NCBI RefSeq assembly: GCF_036347135.1
Contig: NZ_CP108938.1
Location: 2,170,001-2,234,000 of the forward strand
Source of the DNA: Streptomyces sp. NBC_00775
GTDB lineage: Bacteria; Actinomycetota; Actinomycetes; Streptomycetales; Streptomycetaceae
Reading direction: 5' to 3'
DNA length: 64,000 bases
Part shown: positions 7,587-15,797 of the stretch, in pieces
How the letters are laid out: every line of letters starts with the position of its first letter
Position numbering within the stretch: the stretch's first letter is position 1
Translations under genes and position numbers: made by a program
Notes under the pieces: generated by a model
Told to the model about the DNA's origin: nothing
The model's database searches: none
The model's input: only the letters and a program-made list of their open reading frames with translations

Positions 7587-9050
7587 TCACGGCAAGGGCA
7601 GCCTGATGGTGAAGGCCGTCGAGCCCGGCCGGCTGGTCAGTTCGACGGTGCCGCCGTGCGCCCGGACCAGGGAGCGCACGACCGCCAGGCCCAGGCCGCT
7701 GCCGCCGCGGTCGCGGCTGCGGGCCTTGTCGACGCGGTAGAAGCGGTCGAAGACACGTTCCTGGTCGGCGGCCGGAACGCCCGGTCCCGAGTCGGCGACC
7801 CGTACGACCGCCGTGCCGGACGAGACGGACACCTCCACGCACACCTTCGTGCCGGCCGGGGTGTGCACGGCGGCGTTGGTGAGCAGGTTGTCCAGCACCT
7901 GCCGGATGCGCAGGGGGTCCAGCCGGAGCCGCACCGGGTCGGCGCCGACCGTGGCCGTCAGCCGATGCCCGGGGTGGCCCGCGCGGAAGGCGTCCGCCGC
8001 CTCCCGGGTCAGCTCCGCGAGGTCGGCGTCCTCCAGCCGCAGCGGGGTCTCCACCTCGGCGGCGTCCAGGCGGGCGAGCAGCAGCAGGTCGTCGAGGAGT
8101 ACGCCCATTCTGGCCGCCTCGGCGCGCAGCCGGGCCAGGTGCTTCTCGCGTTCCCCGGGCGCGTTGGCCGCCGCGTACTGGAAGAGGTCCGCGTAGCCGC
8201 GTACCGACATCAGGGGGGTGCGCAGCTCGTGCGAGGCGTCGGCGACGAAGCGGCGCAGCCGCTGTTCGGCCTCGGTGCGGACGGCGAGGGCGTCGTCGAT
8301 GTGTTCCAGCATGGTGTTGAACGCGGTGCGCAGCTCCTCGACCTCCGGTCCGCCCTTCCCGCCGCCGGCGCGCACCGGAAGCCGTGCCGAGCCGGTCAGG
8401 TTGTGCGAGGTGATGCCGCGGGCCGTGTGTGCCATGTCGCTGAACGGCTTCAGGCCGCGCCGCAGCACCGCCCGGCCGACCACGACGAGCGCCAGCAGCG
8501 CGAGCGCGAAGGTGACGACCTGGACCGTGATCAGCTGCCGCATGGTGCCCTGAAGGTCCGCCACGGGCGCCGCCGTGACCAGCACCACCCCGGGTTCGAC
8601 CTCGCAGGCGCGCAGCTTGTACGTGCCCTCCCCCGCGATGTTCGCGGTGCGCAGGATGTGTTCGGAGCGCGCGGGCGGCAGCGCCTCGGCGGCGGCCGTG
8701 AGTGCGGCGGTGTCCGCCGGTACGTCGGCGGGCTTGCGGAGCACGGCCGTGTCGCCCGAGACGTCGTACACGGCGGTGAACCAGCCGTAGTACGGCCGGC
8801 GCTGCACGGTGCCGTGGGCCGCGGCGTCCTTGGACTGGGTGACCTGGACGAGCTTCATCTGCTCGCCGAGCTGGCGGTCCAGGTAGTCGCGCATGTACGT
8901 CGTCAGCGCCGTGCCGACGACGGCGAACACGACGAGGGACAGCACGCCCATGCCGAGGGCCAGCCGGGTGCCCAGGCGCGTCCGGCGGTAGGTCCCCCAC
9001 AGGCGGCCGGCCGCACCACGTATTCCGGACCCGGTCGCTCGGCTCGTCAC
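7587..9050 (-). CDS. Two-component sensor histidine kinase
   Basis: The 487-residue membrane kinase has a first transmembrane helix near residues 28-50, an extracytoplasmic sensor segment of about 110 residues, a second helix near 170-190, a HAMP linker, the phospho-acceptor H-box SHELRTPL, an N-box with NLLTNAAVHT, and G-boxes DSGPGVP and GGSGLGLAVV. The sensor segment shows no domain I can name. Its ATG overlaps the stop of the upstream response-regulator gene by four bases (ATGA), so the pair is translationally coupled. The pair is divergent from the flavin electron-transfer module, which makes that module a likely target. Confidence 0.93.
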   Translation of the reverse strand: MTSRATGSGIRGAAGRLWGTYRRTRLGTRLALGMGVLSLVVFAVVGTALTTYMRDYLDRQLGEQMKLVQVTQSKDAAAHGTVQRRPYYGWFTAVYDVSGDTAVLRKPADVPADTAALTAAAEALPPARSEHILRTANIAGEGTYKLRACEVEPGVVLVTAAPVADLQGTMRQLITVQVVTFALALLALVVVGRAVLRRGLKPFSDMAHTARGITSHNLTGSARLPVRAGGGKGGPEVEELRTAFNTMLEHIDDALAVRTEAEQRLRRFVADASHELRTPLMSVRGYADLFQYAAANAPGEREKHLARLRAEAARMGVLLDDLLLLARLDAAEVETPLRLEDADLAELTREAADAFRAGHPGHRLTATVGADPVRLRLDPLRIRQVLDNLLTNAAVHTPAGTKVCVEVSVSSGTAVVRVADSGPGVPAADQERVFDRFYRVDKARSRDRGGSGLGLAVVRSLVRAHGGTVELTSRPGSTAFTIRLPLP

Positions 9051-9763
9051 TCGGCGACCTGCCGCACCACGTATCCGACGCCCCGCACGGTGTGGATGAG
9101 CGGTGCATCGCTGTCATCGAGGCCGTCGAGTTTGCGGCGCAGCCGGCTGACGACCAGCTCCACGACATTGGAGCGGCCGCCGAAGCCGTACTCCCAGACA
9201 TGGTCGAGGATCTGCGCCTTGGTCAGCACGGTGGGCGACTTGCGCATGAGGTAGCGCAGCACCTCGTACTCGGTGGGGGTGAGCGTGAGCAGCCGGTCGC
9301 CGCGCCGGACCTCGCGGGTGTCCTCGTCCATCGTCAGGTCGGCCACCCGGAGCACGGACCGCTGGAAACCGGGGCCCGCGCTGCGGCGCAGCACGGTCCG
9401 CAGCCGCGCCATGAGCTCCTCCACCGCGAACGGTTTGACCAGGTAGTCGTCGCCGCCCCGGGTAAGGCCCGCGACCCGGTCGGCGACGCCGTCCCGCGCG
9501 GTGAGGAACACGACCGGCACCATGGTCCCGGACTGCCGCAGCCGGTCCAGGACGGCGAATCCGTCGAGGCCGGGCAGCATCAGGTCGAGCACCACGATGT
9601 CGGGGTGAAAGTCGGCGGCCCGCCGCAGCGCGTCCTCCCCGGAGTACGCGGTGACCGCCTCCCAGCCCTCGTAGCGGGCGACCGTCGCGACGAGATCGGC
9701 GATGGGAGGGTCGTCGTCCACGACCAGAAGGCGCACTTTTTCCACCTGCTCATAGTGCTTCAC
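9047..9763 (-). CDS. OmpR-family response regulator
   Basis: The 238-residue protein has a receiver domain with acidic pocket VVDDDP, phospho-acceptor in VLDLMLPGLDGF and the conserved Lys in DDYLVKPF. A C-terminal winged helix follows (LTPTEYEVLRYLM through VRGVGYVVR). I place the start at the GTG at 9763 because it has GGGAG at ideal spacing. The frame remains open further upstream, but that sequence is not receiver-like. It probably receives phosphate from the coupled histidine kinase. The 134-base divergent space to the ferric-reductase-like gene includes the inverted repeat at 9847-9864. Confidence 0.93.
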   Translation of the reverse strand: MKHYEQVEKVRLLVVDDDPPIADLVATVARYEGWEAVTAYSGEDALRRAADFHPDIVVLDLMLPGLDGFAVLDRLRQSGTMVPVVFLTARDGVADRVAGLTRGGDDYLVKPFAVEELMARLRTVLRRSAGPGFQRSVLRVADLTMDEDTREVRRGDRLLTLTPTEYEVLRYLMRKSPTVLTKAQILDHVWEYGFGGRSNVVELVVSRLRRKLDGLDDSDAPLIHTVRGVGYVVRQVAE

Positions 9764-9846
9764 GTGTCTCCCGGCGCCATAGCCGCGGGCCTGCGTGATC
9801 CACATCGATAAAGAGTTGAAAGTCGTCCGACAGGAAAACGACAGCT

Positions 9847-9864
9847 CCGAGCGGGCAGGCTCGG
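9847..9864. promoter_or_regulatory. Inverted repeat in the two-component/electron-transfer intergenic region
   Basis: CCGAGC-N6-GCTCGG is a perfect 6-bp inverted repeat 34 bases upstream of the ferric-reductase-like GTG. It could be an operator or a hairpin in the 5' leader. No -10/-35 pair is clear nearby. Confidence 0.35.
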
Positions 9865-9897
9865 TGTTCCCCACACCCGAACGAGGAGCTGCCCTCC

Positions 9898-11235
9898 GTG
9901 ACCACTGTCGAACGTGTCCAGCCGCCTCCCACGGCGGTGCGCCCGAAGATGGTCGCCGGCGCAGGCCTGTACGCCCTGCTGGTCGCGAACGCGGGTGTGG
10001 TGACCGTCTTCTTCGTCCAGGCCGGGTTCGCTTCGAACGCCCTGATCGTGCTGGGCCGGCTGGCGGGACTGTACGCGGCGCTCCTCATGGCCTTCCAGCT
10101 GCTGCTGGTGGCCCGGCTGCCCTGGCTCGACCACCGGATCGGCATGGACCGGCTGACCTCCTGGCACCGCTGGGTCGGCTTCGGGCTGCTGTGGACGCTG
10201 CTGTCGCACGCGGTGTTCATCACCTTCGGCTACGCGCAGTCGTCGTCGATGGGGCCCGTGGACGAGCTGGTCGAGCTGGCCGAGACCGTCGAGGGCGTGC
10301 TGCGCGCGATCGTCGCGCTGCTGCTGATCCTGGTGGTCGGCGCGGTGTCGGCCCGCTGGGCCCGGCGCCGCCTCGCGTACGAGACATGGCACTTCATCCA
10401 CCTCTACACCTACGTGGCGGTGGTGCTGGCGTTCACGCACCAGGTCGCGGCCGGTACGACCTTCACCACGTCGCCCGCCGCCACCGCGTACTGGTGGACC
10501 CTGTGGGGCGTCGCGCTCGGCGCGGTCTGCCTGGGCCGGCTGGTGCTGCCGCTGTGGCGGAACCTGCGGCACCAGCTGCGCGTCTCGGCCGTCGTACCCG
10601 AGTCCGACAACGTGGTGTCGGTCTACATCACGGGGCGGGACCTGGACCGGCTGCCCGCGCGGGCCGGCCAGTTCTTCCTGTGGCGGTTCCTCACCAAGGA
10701 CCGCTGGTGGCAGGCCAATCCGTTCTCCCTGTCGGCCGCGCCGGACGGCCGGAGGCTGCGGCTGACCGCGAAGACGGCCGGCGACGGCACCGCGGCCCTG
10801 CGGCATCTGAAGGTGGGCACGCGGGTCTTCGCCGAGGGCCCCTACGGCGCCTTCACCACCCTGCACCGGACCCGCTCCGAGACCCTGCTGATCGCCGGCG
10901 GCGTCGGCATCACCCCGATCCGGGCCCTGCTGGAGGACCTGCACGACCACGTGGTGCTCATCTACCGGGTGGCCACGGATCAGGACGCGGTGCTCTACGA
11001 CGAGTTGCGGGAGCTGGCGCACGCCAAGGGCGCCGAGCTGCACCTGGTGACCGGACCGGCCACGCCGGACAGGCTGGCGCCGCGCGAGCTCGCCCGGCTC
11101 GTGCCCGACGTCGCCGAACGGGATGTCTTCGTGTGCGGGCCGCCCGCCATGACGAGTGCGGTGCTGCGCACCCTGCGCGACCTGGGCGTGCCCAAGCCGC
11201 AGATCCACTTCGAGCGCTTCAGCCTGGCGGGATGA
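9898..11235 (+). CDS. Membrane ferric-reductase-like flavocytochrome with FAD/NAD(P) reductase domain
   Basis: The 445-residue protein starts at GTG with a GAGGAG site. The N-terminal half has about six transmembrane helices of the ferric reductase-like family with paired His residues suited to haem binding (SWHRWVGF, LLSHAVFITFG, ETWHFIHLYTY, FTHQV). The C-terminal half is a ferredoxin-NADP reductase-like module: FAD-binding NPFSLSAAP, pyrophosphate-binding GGVGITPIRALL and NAD-binding CGPPAMTSAV. It likely moves electrons from cytoplasmic NAD(P)H through FAD and haem to the outside of the membrane. The next gene encodes an FMN-carrying acceptor and the one after it the enzyme that attaches the FMN, so the three form one operon (10- and 1-base gaps). 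Confidence 0.88.
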   Translation: MTTVERVQPPPTAVRPKMVAGAGLYALLVANAGVVTVFFVQAGFASNALIVLGRLAGLYAALLMAFQLLLVARLPWLDHRIGMDRLTSWHRWVGFGLLWTLLSHAVFITFGYAQSSSMGPVDELVELAETVEGVLRAIVALLLILVVGAVSARWARRRLAYETWHFIHLYTYVAVVLAFTHQVAAGTTFTTSPAATAYWWTLWGVALGAVCLGRLVLPLWRNLRHQLRVSAVVPESDNVVSVYITGRDLDRLPARAGQFFLWRFLTKDRWWQANPFSLSAAPDGRRLRLTAKTAGDGTAALRHLKVGTRVFAEGPYGAFTTLHRTRSETLLIAGGVGITPIRALLEDLHDHVVLIYRVATDQDAVLYDELRELAHAKGAELHLVTGPATPDRLAPRELARLVPDVAERDVFVCGPPAMTSAVLRTLRDLGVPKPQIHFERFSLAG

Positions 11236-11245
11236 GAGGGACACC

Positions 11246-11707
11246 GTGAAACGAGCACTGCCTGTCGTCGTCCTGTCCATCGCGGGCCTGATCCCGCTGT
11301 GGCGCTACGCACCGTCGCAGGACACCACGTCCACCACCACGGAGGTGGCCGAGCCCGCCCCGACCCCGTCGGCGACCTCTTCATCGTCTGTGTCGCCTTC
11401 ATCGTCTTCGTCATCCGCGCCGTCCTCATCGTCCTCGCCCGCCGCCTCGCAGGTCGTCCAGGGCAGCACCGTCACCACCTCGAAGGGCGTCGTGCAGGTC
11501 GAGGTGACCTTCGACGGCGGCAAGATCAGTTCGGTGCGGATGCTCCAGCAGCCGAACCACCCGCAGACCACGGCGGCCGTGCCCAAGCTCATTCAGGAGA
11601 CGCTCCAGGCGCAGAGCGCCGACATCGACACGGTGTCCGGCGCCACCATCACCAGCGAGGGATACGTCCAGTCGCTCCAGGCCGCCCTCGACGCGAAGGG
11701 TTCCTGA
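11246..11707 (+). CDS. Membrane-anchored FMN-binding domain protein (flavinylated electron carrier)
   Basis: The 153-residue protein starts at GTG with a GAGAGGG site. It has an N-terminal hydrophobic anchor (about residues 5-18), a Ser/Thr/Pro linker of about 45 residues, then an FMN-binding domain of the RnfG/NqrC type. The motif VSGATITS contains the flavinylation signature; Thr136 is the expected attachment residue by comparison with known substrates of ApbE. The protein is exported, so the flavin would face the outside. It sits between the membrane reductase and apbE, which supports a transmembrane electron relay. The poly-Ser linker probably allows the domain to swing between partners. 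Confidence 0.88.
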   Translation: MKRALPVVVLSIAGLIPLWRYAPSQDTTSTTTEVAEPAPTPSATSSSSVSPSSSSSSAPSSSSSPAASQVVQGSTVTTSKGVVQVEVTFDGGKISSVRMLQQPNHPQTTAAVPKLIQETLQAQSADIDTVSGATITSEGYVQSLQAALDAKGS

Positions 11708-11708
11708 G

Positions 11709-12431
11709 GTGCGCCGCGTCGAACACGTCATGGGTTTCCCGGTCTCGGTGCGGATCGACGACGAGTACGCCGACGACGAGACCGCGGACCCGGTGTTCGC
11801 GTGGCTGCACGAGGTGGACGCGCGGTTCAGCCCCTTCCGTGCGGACAGCGAGGTGTCCCGGCTGGACCGGGGCGAGCTGAGGCCCGATGAGCTCAGCCGT
11901 GATCTGGCCGACGTGCTCGGCCTGTGCGAGGAGTACCGGGTCGCGACCGGTGGCGCGTTCCAGGTGCGGCTGCCCGGCCGCGGACTGGATCCGTGCGCGA
12001 TGGTGAAGGGCTGGTCGGTGCAGCGGGCCGCCGGCCTGCTGACGGCCGCGGGGGCACGGCGGTTCTGTCTGAACGCCGGTGGCGACGTGGTCGCCGCCGG
12101 CGGCCCGTGGCGGGTGGGCGTACGTCACCCCGAACACGCCGACCAGCTGTGCACGGTGCTGGAGATCACCGACGGCGCGGTGGCGACCTCCGCGCGGTAC
12201 GAGCGGGGCGACCACATCCTCGACGGGCGCACCGGCCGTCCGGCGACCGAGCTGCTGAGCGTCACCGTCGTGGCCGCTTCGCTGACCGAGGCGGACGCGA
12301 CGGCGACGGCGGCCTTCGCCATGGGCGCGGAGGGCATCGAGTGGGCCGCCGCGCGCGAGGGCTGCGAGGTGTTCGCGGTCGACGCCGAGCGCCGGGTCTT
12401 CCGCACGGCGGGGCTCCCTGTGGCGAGTTGA
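11709..12431 (+). CDS. apbE: FAD:protein FMN transferase ApbE
   Basis: ApbE transfers FMN from FAD to a Thr in FMN-binding domains. The 240-residue protein is compact for the family (often about 300) and has no obvious signal peptide or lipobox. Conserved features are VMGFPVSVRI at the N-terminus, RFSPFRADSEVSRLDRGE, the GGAFQVR segment, CLNAGGDVVAAG and GAVATSARYERGDHILDGRTG. GTG 11709 begins one base after the upstream stop. The adjacent FMN-binding protein is the evident substrate. Lack of a signal peptide would imply flavinylation before export or from the cytoplasmic side, which is inference. Confidence 0.92.
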   Translation: MRRVEHVMGFPVSVRIDDEYADDETADPVFAWLHEVDARFSPFRADSEVSRLDRGELRPDELSRDLADVLGLCEEYRVATGGAFQVRLPGRGLDPCAMVKGWSVQRAAGLLTAAGARRFCLNAGGDVVAAGGPWRVGVRHPEHADQLCTVLEITDGAVATSARYERGDHILDGRTGRPATELLSVTVVAASLTEADATATAAFAMGAEGIEWAAAREGCEVFAVDAERRVFRTAGLPVAS

Positions 12432-12478
12432 GCCCCAAGTGTCCTGTGGGCAACCGGAATCGAAACGTGTCAGAAGCG

Positions 12479-12507
12479 TTGACGTGTCCTTGCCGGAAAC
12501 TTATCTT
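12479..12507 (+). promoter_or_regulatory. Strong housekeeping-type promoter for the GH43 genes
   Basis: TTGACG at 12479-12484 and TATCTT at 12502-12507 are separated by exactly 17 bases, close to the principal sigma-factor consensus of Streptomyces. It is 65 bases upstream of the first GH43 start. A large inverted repeat begins five bases after the -10, as expected for a repressor site. Confidence 0.7.
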
Positions 12508-12511
12508 CTGG

Positions 12512-12542
12512 TCGAACCTCCGTACAGCGTACGAGATTTCGA
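12512..12542. promoter_or_regulatory. 31-bp inverted repeat, likely operator for GH43 genes
   Basis: Arms 12512-12525 and 12529-12542 surround a 3-base centre; 10 of 14 positions pair (outer TCGAA/TTCGA, inner CGTAC/GTACG). It overlaps the expected transcription start, so a bound protein would block initiation. No regulator gene is adjacent. Confidence 0.6.
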
Positions 12543-12571
12543 ACAGTTAAGGCCGTCAAAGGGGACTCGCC

Positions 12572-14056
12572 GTGTTCCGCACCCGCCATTGGTACGTCCT
12601 GGGGGCAGCGCTGCTGGCTCTGCTCGCGTCGTTCGTCAGCCAGCCGGCGTCCGCGGCCGCCGGGCAGCCGTATACCAACCCCATCAAGTCCCAGAAGGGC
12701 GCCGACCCCTGGCTGGAGTACTACAACGGCAACTACTACCTGGTGACGACCTCGTTCACCAACGAGCTGACCATGCGCAAGTCGCCGACCCTCGCCGGGC
12801 TGAGCACCGCCCCCAGCGTCCAGATCTGGTCGGACACCACCTCCGGCCGCAACGCGAACTTCTGGGCGCCGGAGATCCACTTCTTCAACGGCCACTGGTA
12901 CCTGTACTACTCGGGCGCGCAGAGCGGAGCCGCCTGCTGCGACACCCAGCGCACACACGTCCTGGAGAGCGCGGGCTCCGACCCGATGGGCCCGTACACG
13001 TACAAGAACAGCCTCACCGGCTCCAATCTGGACCCGGGCGGCTGGCTGATCGACGCCAGCGTGCTCCAGTACAACAGCAAGCTGTACCTGGTGGGCAGCG
13101 GCTCCGTCGGCGGCAGCAAGCAGAGCCTGGTCATCGCGCCGATGAGCAACCCGTACACGCTGAGCAGTTCCACCTTCACCGTCATCTCCAGCCCCACGCT
13201 GAGCTGGGAGACCTCCGGTGCCCCGGTCAACGAGGGGCCCGAGCCGCTGTATCACGATGGCAGGACGTTCCTCACCTTCTCCGCCAGCTACTGCCAGACC
13301 GCGGACTACAAGCTCGGCCAGCTCGAACTGACCGGCAGCGACCCGCTGTTGGCCGCTTCCTGGACGAAGAAGCAGACTCCGGTGTTCGAGCGCAATGACG
13401 CGGCCGGGGTCTACGGGCCCGGCCACAACGGGTTCTTCACCTCGCCGGACGGCACCGAGAACTGGATCGTCTACCACGCCAACAGCTCGTCGAGCGGCGG
13501 CTGCGGAAACGGCCGTACGACCCGGGCGCAGAAGTTCACCTGGAACGCCGACGGCACCCCGAACTTCGGCACCCCGGTGGCGACCGGCACCTCCCTCGCG
13601 GGCCCGTCCGGCGAGACCGCGACGACTCCGACGGCGTACACGATCGTCAACCGCAACAGCGGCAAGTGCCTGGACGTCGAGGGCGGCAACACCGCGGACG
13701 GCACCAACATCTTCCAGTGGACGTGCAGCGGCGGGGCCAACCAGAAGTGGCGGATCGAGGACCAGGGCAACGACACCAGCCGGCTGGTCAATGTCGCCAC
13801 CGGCAAGGTCGTGGACACCGCCGACTGCTCCACCGCCGACGGCGCCGACATCCGGCAGTGGTCGTGGCTGAACAACAACTGCCAGAAGTTCCGGCTCATT
13901 TACACCGGCGGCGACTACGTACGGATCGTCAACGCGAACAGCGGCAAGGTCGCCGACGTCGCCAACTGCGGGACGGGCGACGGCATCGACGTACGCCAGT
14001 GGACCTGGCTGAACAACACCTGCCAGCAGTGGCGGCTCCAGCCCACCACCGCCTGA
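12572..14056 (+). CDS. Secreted GH43 glycosidase with ricin-type (CBM13-like) domain
   Basis: The 494-residue enzyme starts at GTG with AAAGGGG upstream and has a Sec signal peptide (cleavage near AS-AAAG). The five-blade GH43 domain shows the family's acidic triad contexts: KGADPW (base, Asp45), LIDASV (modulator) and NEGPEPL (acid). A C-terminal ricin-like trefoil from about residue 360 has three QxW-type repeats (QWTC..QKW, QWSW..CQKF, QWTW..CQQW). Family members act on arabinan or arabinoxylan side chains; arabinofuranosidase or xylosidase activity is likely. The neighbouring GH43 gene with an arabinose-binding domain supports arabinan substrates. It is the first gene of a two-gene unit behind a strong promoter and inverted repeat. 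Confidence 0.9.
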   Translation: MFRTRHWYVLGAALLALLASFVSQPASAAAGQPYTNPIKSQKGADPWLEYYNGNYYLVTTSFTNELTMRKSPTLAGLSTAPSVQIWSDTTSGRNANFWAPEIHFFNGHWYLYYSGAQSGAACCDTQRTHVLESAGSDPMGPYTYKNSLTGSNLDPGGWLIDASVLQYNSKLYLVGSGSVGGSKQSLVIAPMSNPYTLSSSTFTVISSPTLSWETSGAPVNEGPEPLYHDGRTFLTFSASYCQTADYKLGQLELTGSDPLLAASWTKKQTPVFERNDAAGVYGPGHNGFFTSPDGTENWIVYHANSSSSGGCGNGRTTRAQKFTWNADGTPNFGTPVATGTSLAGPSGETATTPTAYTIVNRNSGKCLDVEGGNTADGTNIFQWTCSGGANQKWRIEDQGNDTSRLVNVATGKVVDTADCSTADGADIRQWSWLNNNCQKFRLIYTGGDYVRIVNANSGKVADVANCGTGDGIDVRQWTWLNNTCQQWRLQPTTA

Positions 14057-14093
14057 CCGTCACCGCCACCGCCACCCCCACAGGAGTACGACC

Positions 14094-15539
14094 ATGAGCC
14101 GTCCCAGCCGCCGAGTGGTGCTGACGGGCCTCGCCGCCCTGGCCCTCTCCACCACCGTCACCCCCGCCCACGCCGCCGCCCCGGCCTCCCCCGCGGCGAC
14201 CTTCACCAACCCGGTCGCCGAACAGCGGGCCGACCCGCACATCTTCAAGCACACCGACGGCTACTACTACTTCACGGCGACCGTGCCCGCGTACGACAAG
14301 ATCGTGCTGCGCCGGGCGACCACCCTCCAGGGCCTCGCCACCGCCCCCGAGACCACGATCTGGACCAAGCACGCCAGCGGGGTGATGGGCGCGCACATCT
14401 GGGCGCCGGAGATCCACTTCATCGACGGCAAGTGGTACGTCTACTTCGCCGCCGGGTCGACCAGCGATGTGTGGGCGATCCGGATGTACGTCCTGGAGAG
14501 CGACGCCGCGAACCCGCTGACCGGCACCTGGACGGAGAAGGGGCAGATCGCCACCCCGGTGTCCTCCTTCTCGCTGGACGCCACCACCTTCGCCGTGAAC
14601 GGCGTCCGCTACCTCGCCTGGGCGCAGCGCAATCCGTCCGAGGAGAACAACACCAGCCTGTTCATCGCCAAGCTGGCCAACCCCTGGACGATTCAAGGCA
14701 CTCCGGTCGAGATCTCCCAGCCCACGCTGTCGTGGGAGACCGTCGGCTACAAGGTCAACGAGGGGCCGTCGGTGATCCAGCACGGCGGCAAGGTCTTCCT
14801 GACCTATTCGGCCAGCGCCACCGACGCCAACTACTGCATGGGCATGCTGACCGCCTCCGCCTCCGCGGATCTGCTGAACGCCGCCTCCTGGACCAAGGGC
14901 TCGCAGCCGGTGTTCCAGAGCAACGCCGCGACCTCGCAGTACGGGCCCGGCCACAACTCGTTCACGGTCTCCGAGGACGGCAAGTCGGACATCCTCGTCT
15001 ACCACGACCGCAACTACAAGGACATCAGCGGCGATCCACTGAACGACCCCAACCGCCGTACCCGCGTGCAGAAGATCTACTGGAACGCGGACGGCACGCC
15101 CAACTTCGGCATCCCGGTCGCCGACGGCGTCTCCCCGGTCCGCTTCTCCTCGTACAACTTCCCGGACCGCTACATCCGCCACTGGGACTACCGCGCCAAG
15201 ATCGAGCCGAACGTCACCAACCTCGCCGACTCGCAGTTCCGCGTGGTGACCGGGCTCGCGGGCACCGGGACCGTCTCCCTCGAATCGGCCAACTACCCCG
15301 GCTACTACCTCCGCCAGAAGAACTACGAGGTCTGGGTGGAGAAGGACGACGGCACCGCCGCCTTCAGGAGCGACGCGACCTTCTACCAGCGGGCGGGCCT
15401 CGCCGACTCGGCCTCGGGCCTCTCCTTCGAGTGGTACGGCAGCGCCGGCCGCTATCTGCGGCACTACAACTATCTGCTCTACACGCAGCCGGCCGACACG
15501 ACACTCGCCAAGGCGGACGCCACGTTCTACGCCGAGTGA
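14094..15539 (+). CDS. Secreted GH43 arabinofuranosidase-type enzyme with AbfB (CBM42) domain
   Basis: The 481-residue protein starts 37 bases after the first GH43. Its signal is twin-arginine-like (RPSRRVVLTGLAAL, ending at AHAAA). The GH43 domain carries RADPHIF, SLDATTF and NEGPSVI as acidic triad contexts. From about residue 345 it has an AbfB-type arabinofuranose-binding trefoil, recognisable in YIRHWDYRAKIEP, YYLRQKNYEVWVEK, ATFYQRAGL and YLRHYNYLLYTQP repeats. It likely removes alpha-L-arabinose from arabinoxylan or arabinan outside the cell, complementing the neighbour. The two GH43 domains are clearly related (both have WAPEIHF and TLSWET), so a tandem duplication with domain swapping is plausible. 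Confidence 0.92.
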   Translation: MSRPSRRVVLTGLAALALSTTVTPAHAAAPASPAATFTNPVAEQRADPHIFKHTDGYYYFTATVPAYDKIVLRRATTLQGLATAPETTIWTKHASGVMGAHIWAPEIHFIDGKWYVYFAAGSTSDVWAIRMYVLESDAANPLTGTWTEKGQIATPVSSFSLDATTFAVNGVRYLAWAQRNPSEENNTSLFIAKLANPWTIQGTPVEISQPTLSWETVGYKVNEGPSVIQHGGKVFLTYSASATDANYCMGMLTASASADLLNAASWTKGSQPVFQSNAATSQYGPGHNSFTVSEDGKSDILVYHDRNYKDISGDPLNDPNRRTRVQKIYWNADGTPNFGIPVADGVSPVRFSSYNFPDRYIRHWDYRAKIEPNVTNLADSQFRVVTGLAGTGTVSLESANYPGYYLRQKNYEVWVEKDDGTAAFRSDATFYQRAGLADSASGLSFEWYGSAGRYLRHYNYLLYTQPADTTLAKADATFYAE

Positions 15540-15595
15540 CTCGCCCAACTCCGGTCTCCCGACGCGCGGCGCGATCGCCCCGGGTGGCCTGCGCG

Positions 15596-15785
15596 GGCTC
15601 CTTGACGCTGCGGCTGCGGGTGCCGTCGTGGGCGACCGGATTCCGGGTGACGGTCAACGGCCGTGCGGTGAGCGGGACTCCGGTCGCGGAGCACGGTGGA
15701 CGCGTGGGTGTCGGCGGGACTGCTCGGCGCGAGCGACGGGCAGAAGGTGACGGATACGGCGCGGAACGCCTCGTACGCGCCCTGA
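15596..15785 (+). pseudogene. Gene debris: GH127-like C-terminal fragment plus a second fragment
   Basis: Two short coding-like pieces in different frames follow the GH43 genes. From 15596 the frame reads LTLRLRVPSWATGFRVTVNG, which resembles the C-terminal beta-sandwich of DUF1680/GH127 beta-L-arabinofuranosidases (LRxPSWA..V.VNG). From 15696 another frame reads WVSAGLLGASDGQKVTDTA and ends at a stop at 15783-15785; I do not recognise it. Neither has a start, ribosome-binding site or full domain. The location next to arabinan enzymes fits a lost arabinose-utilisation gene. Confidence 0.45.
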
Positions 15786-15797
15786 GGGCTCGGGGAG

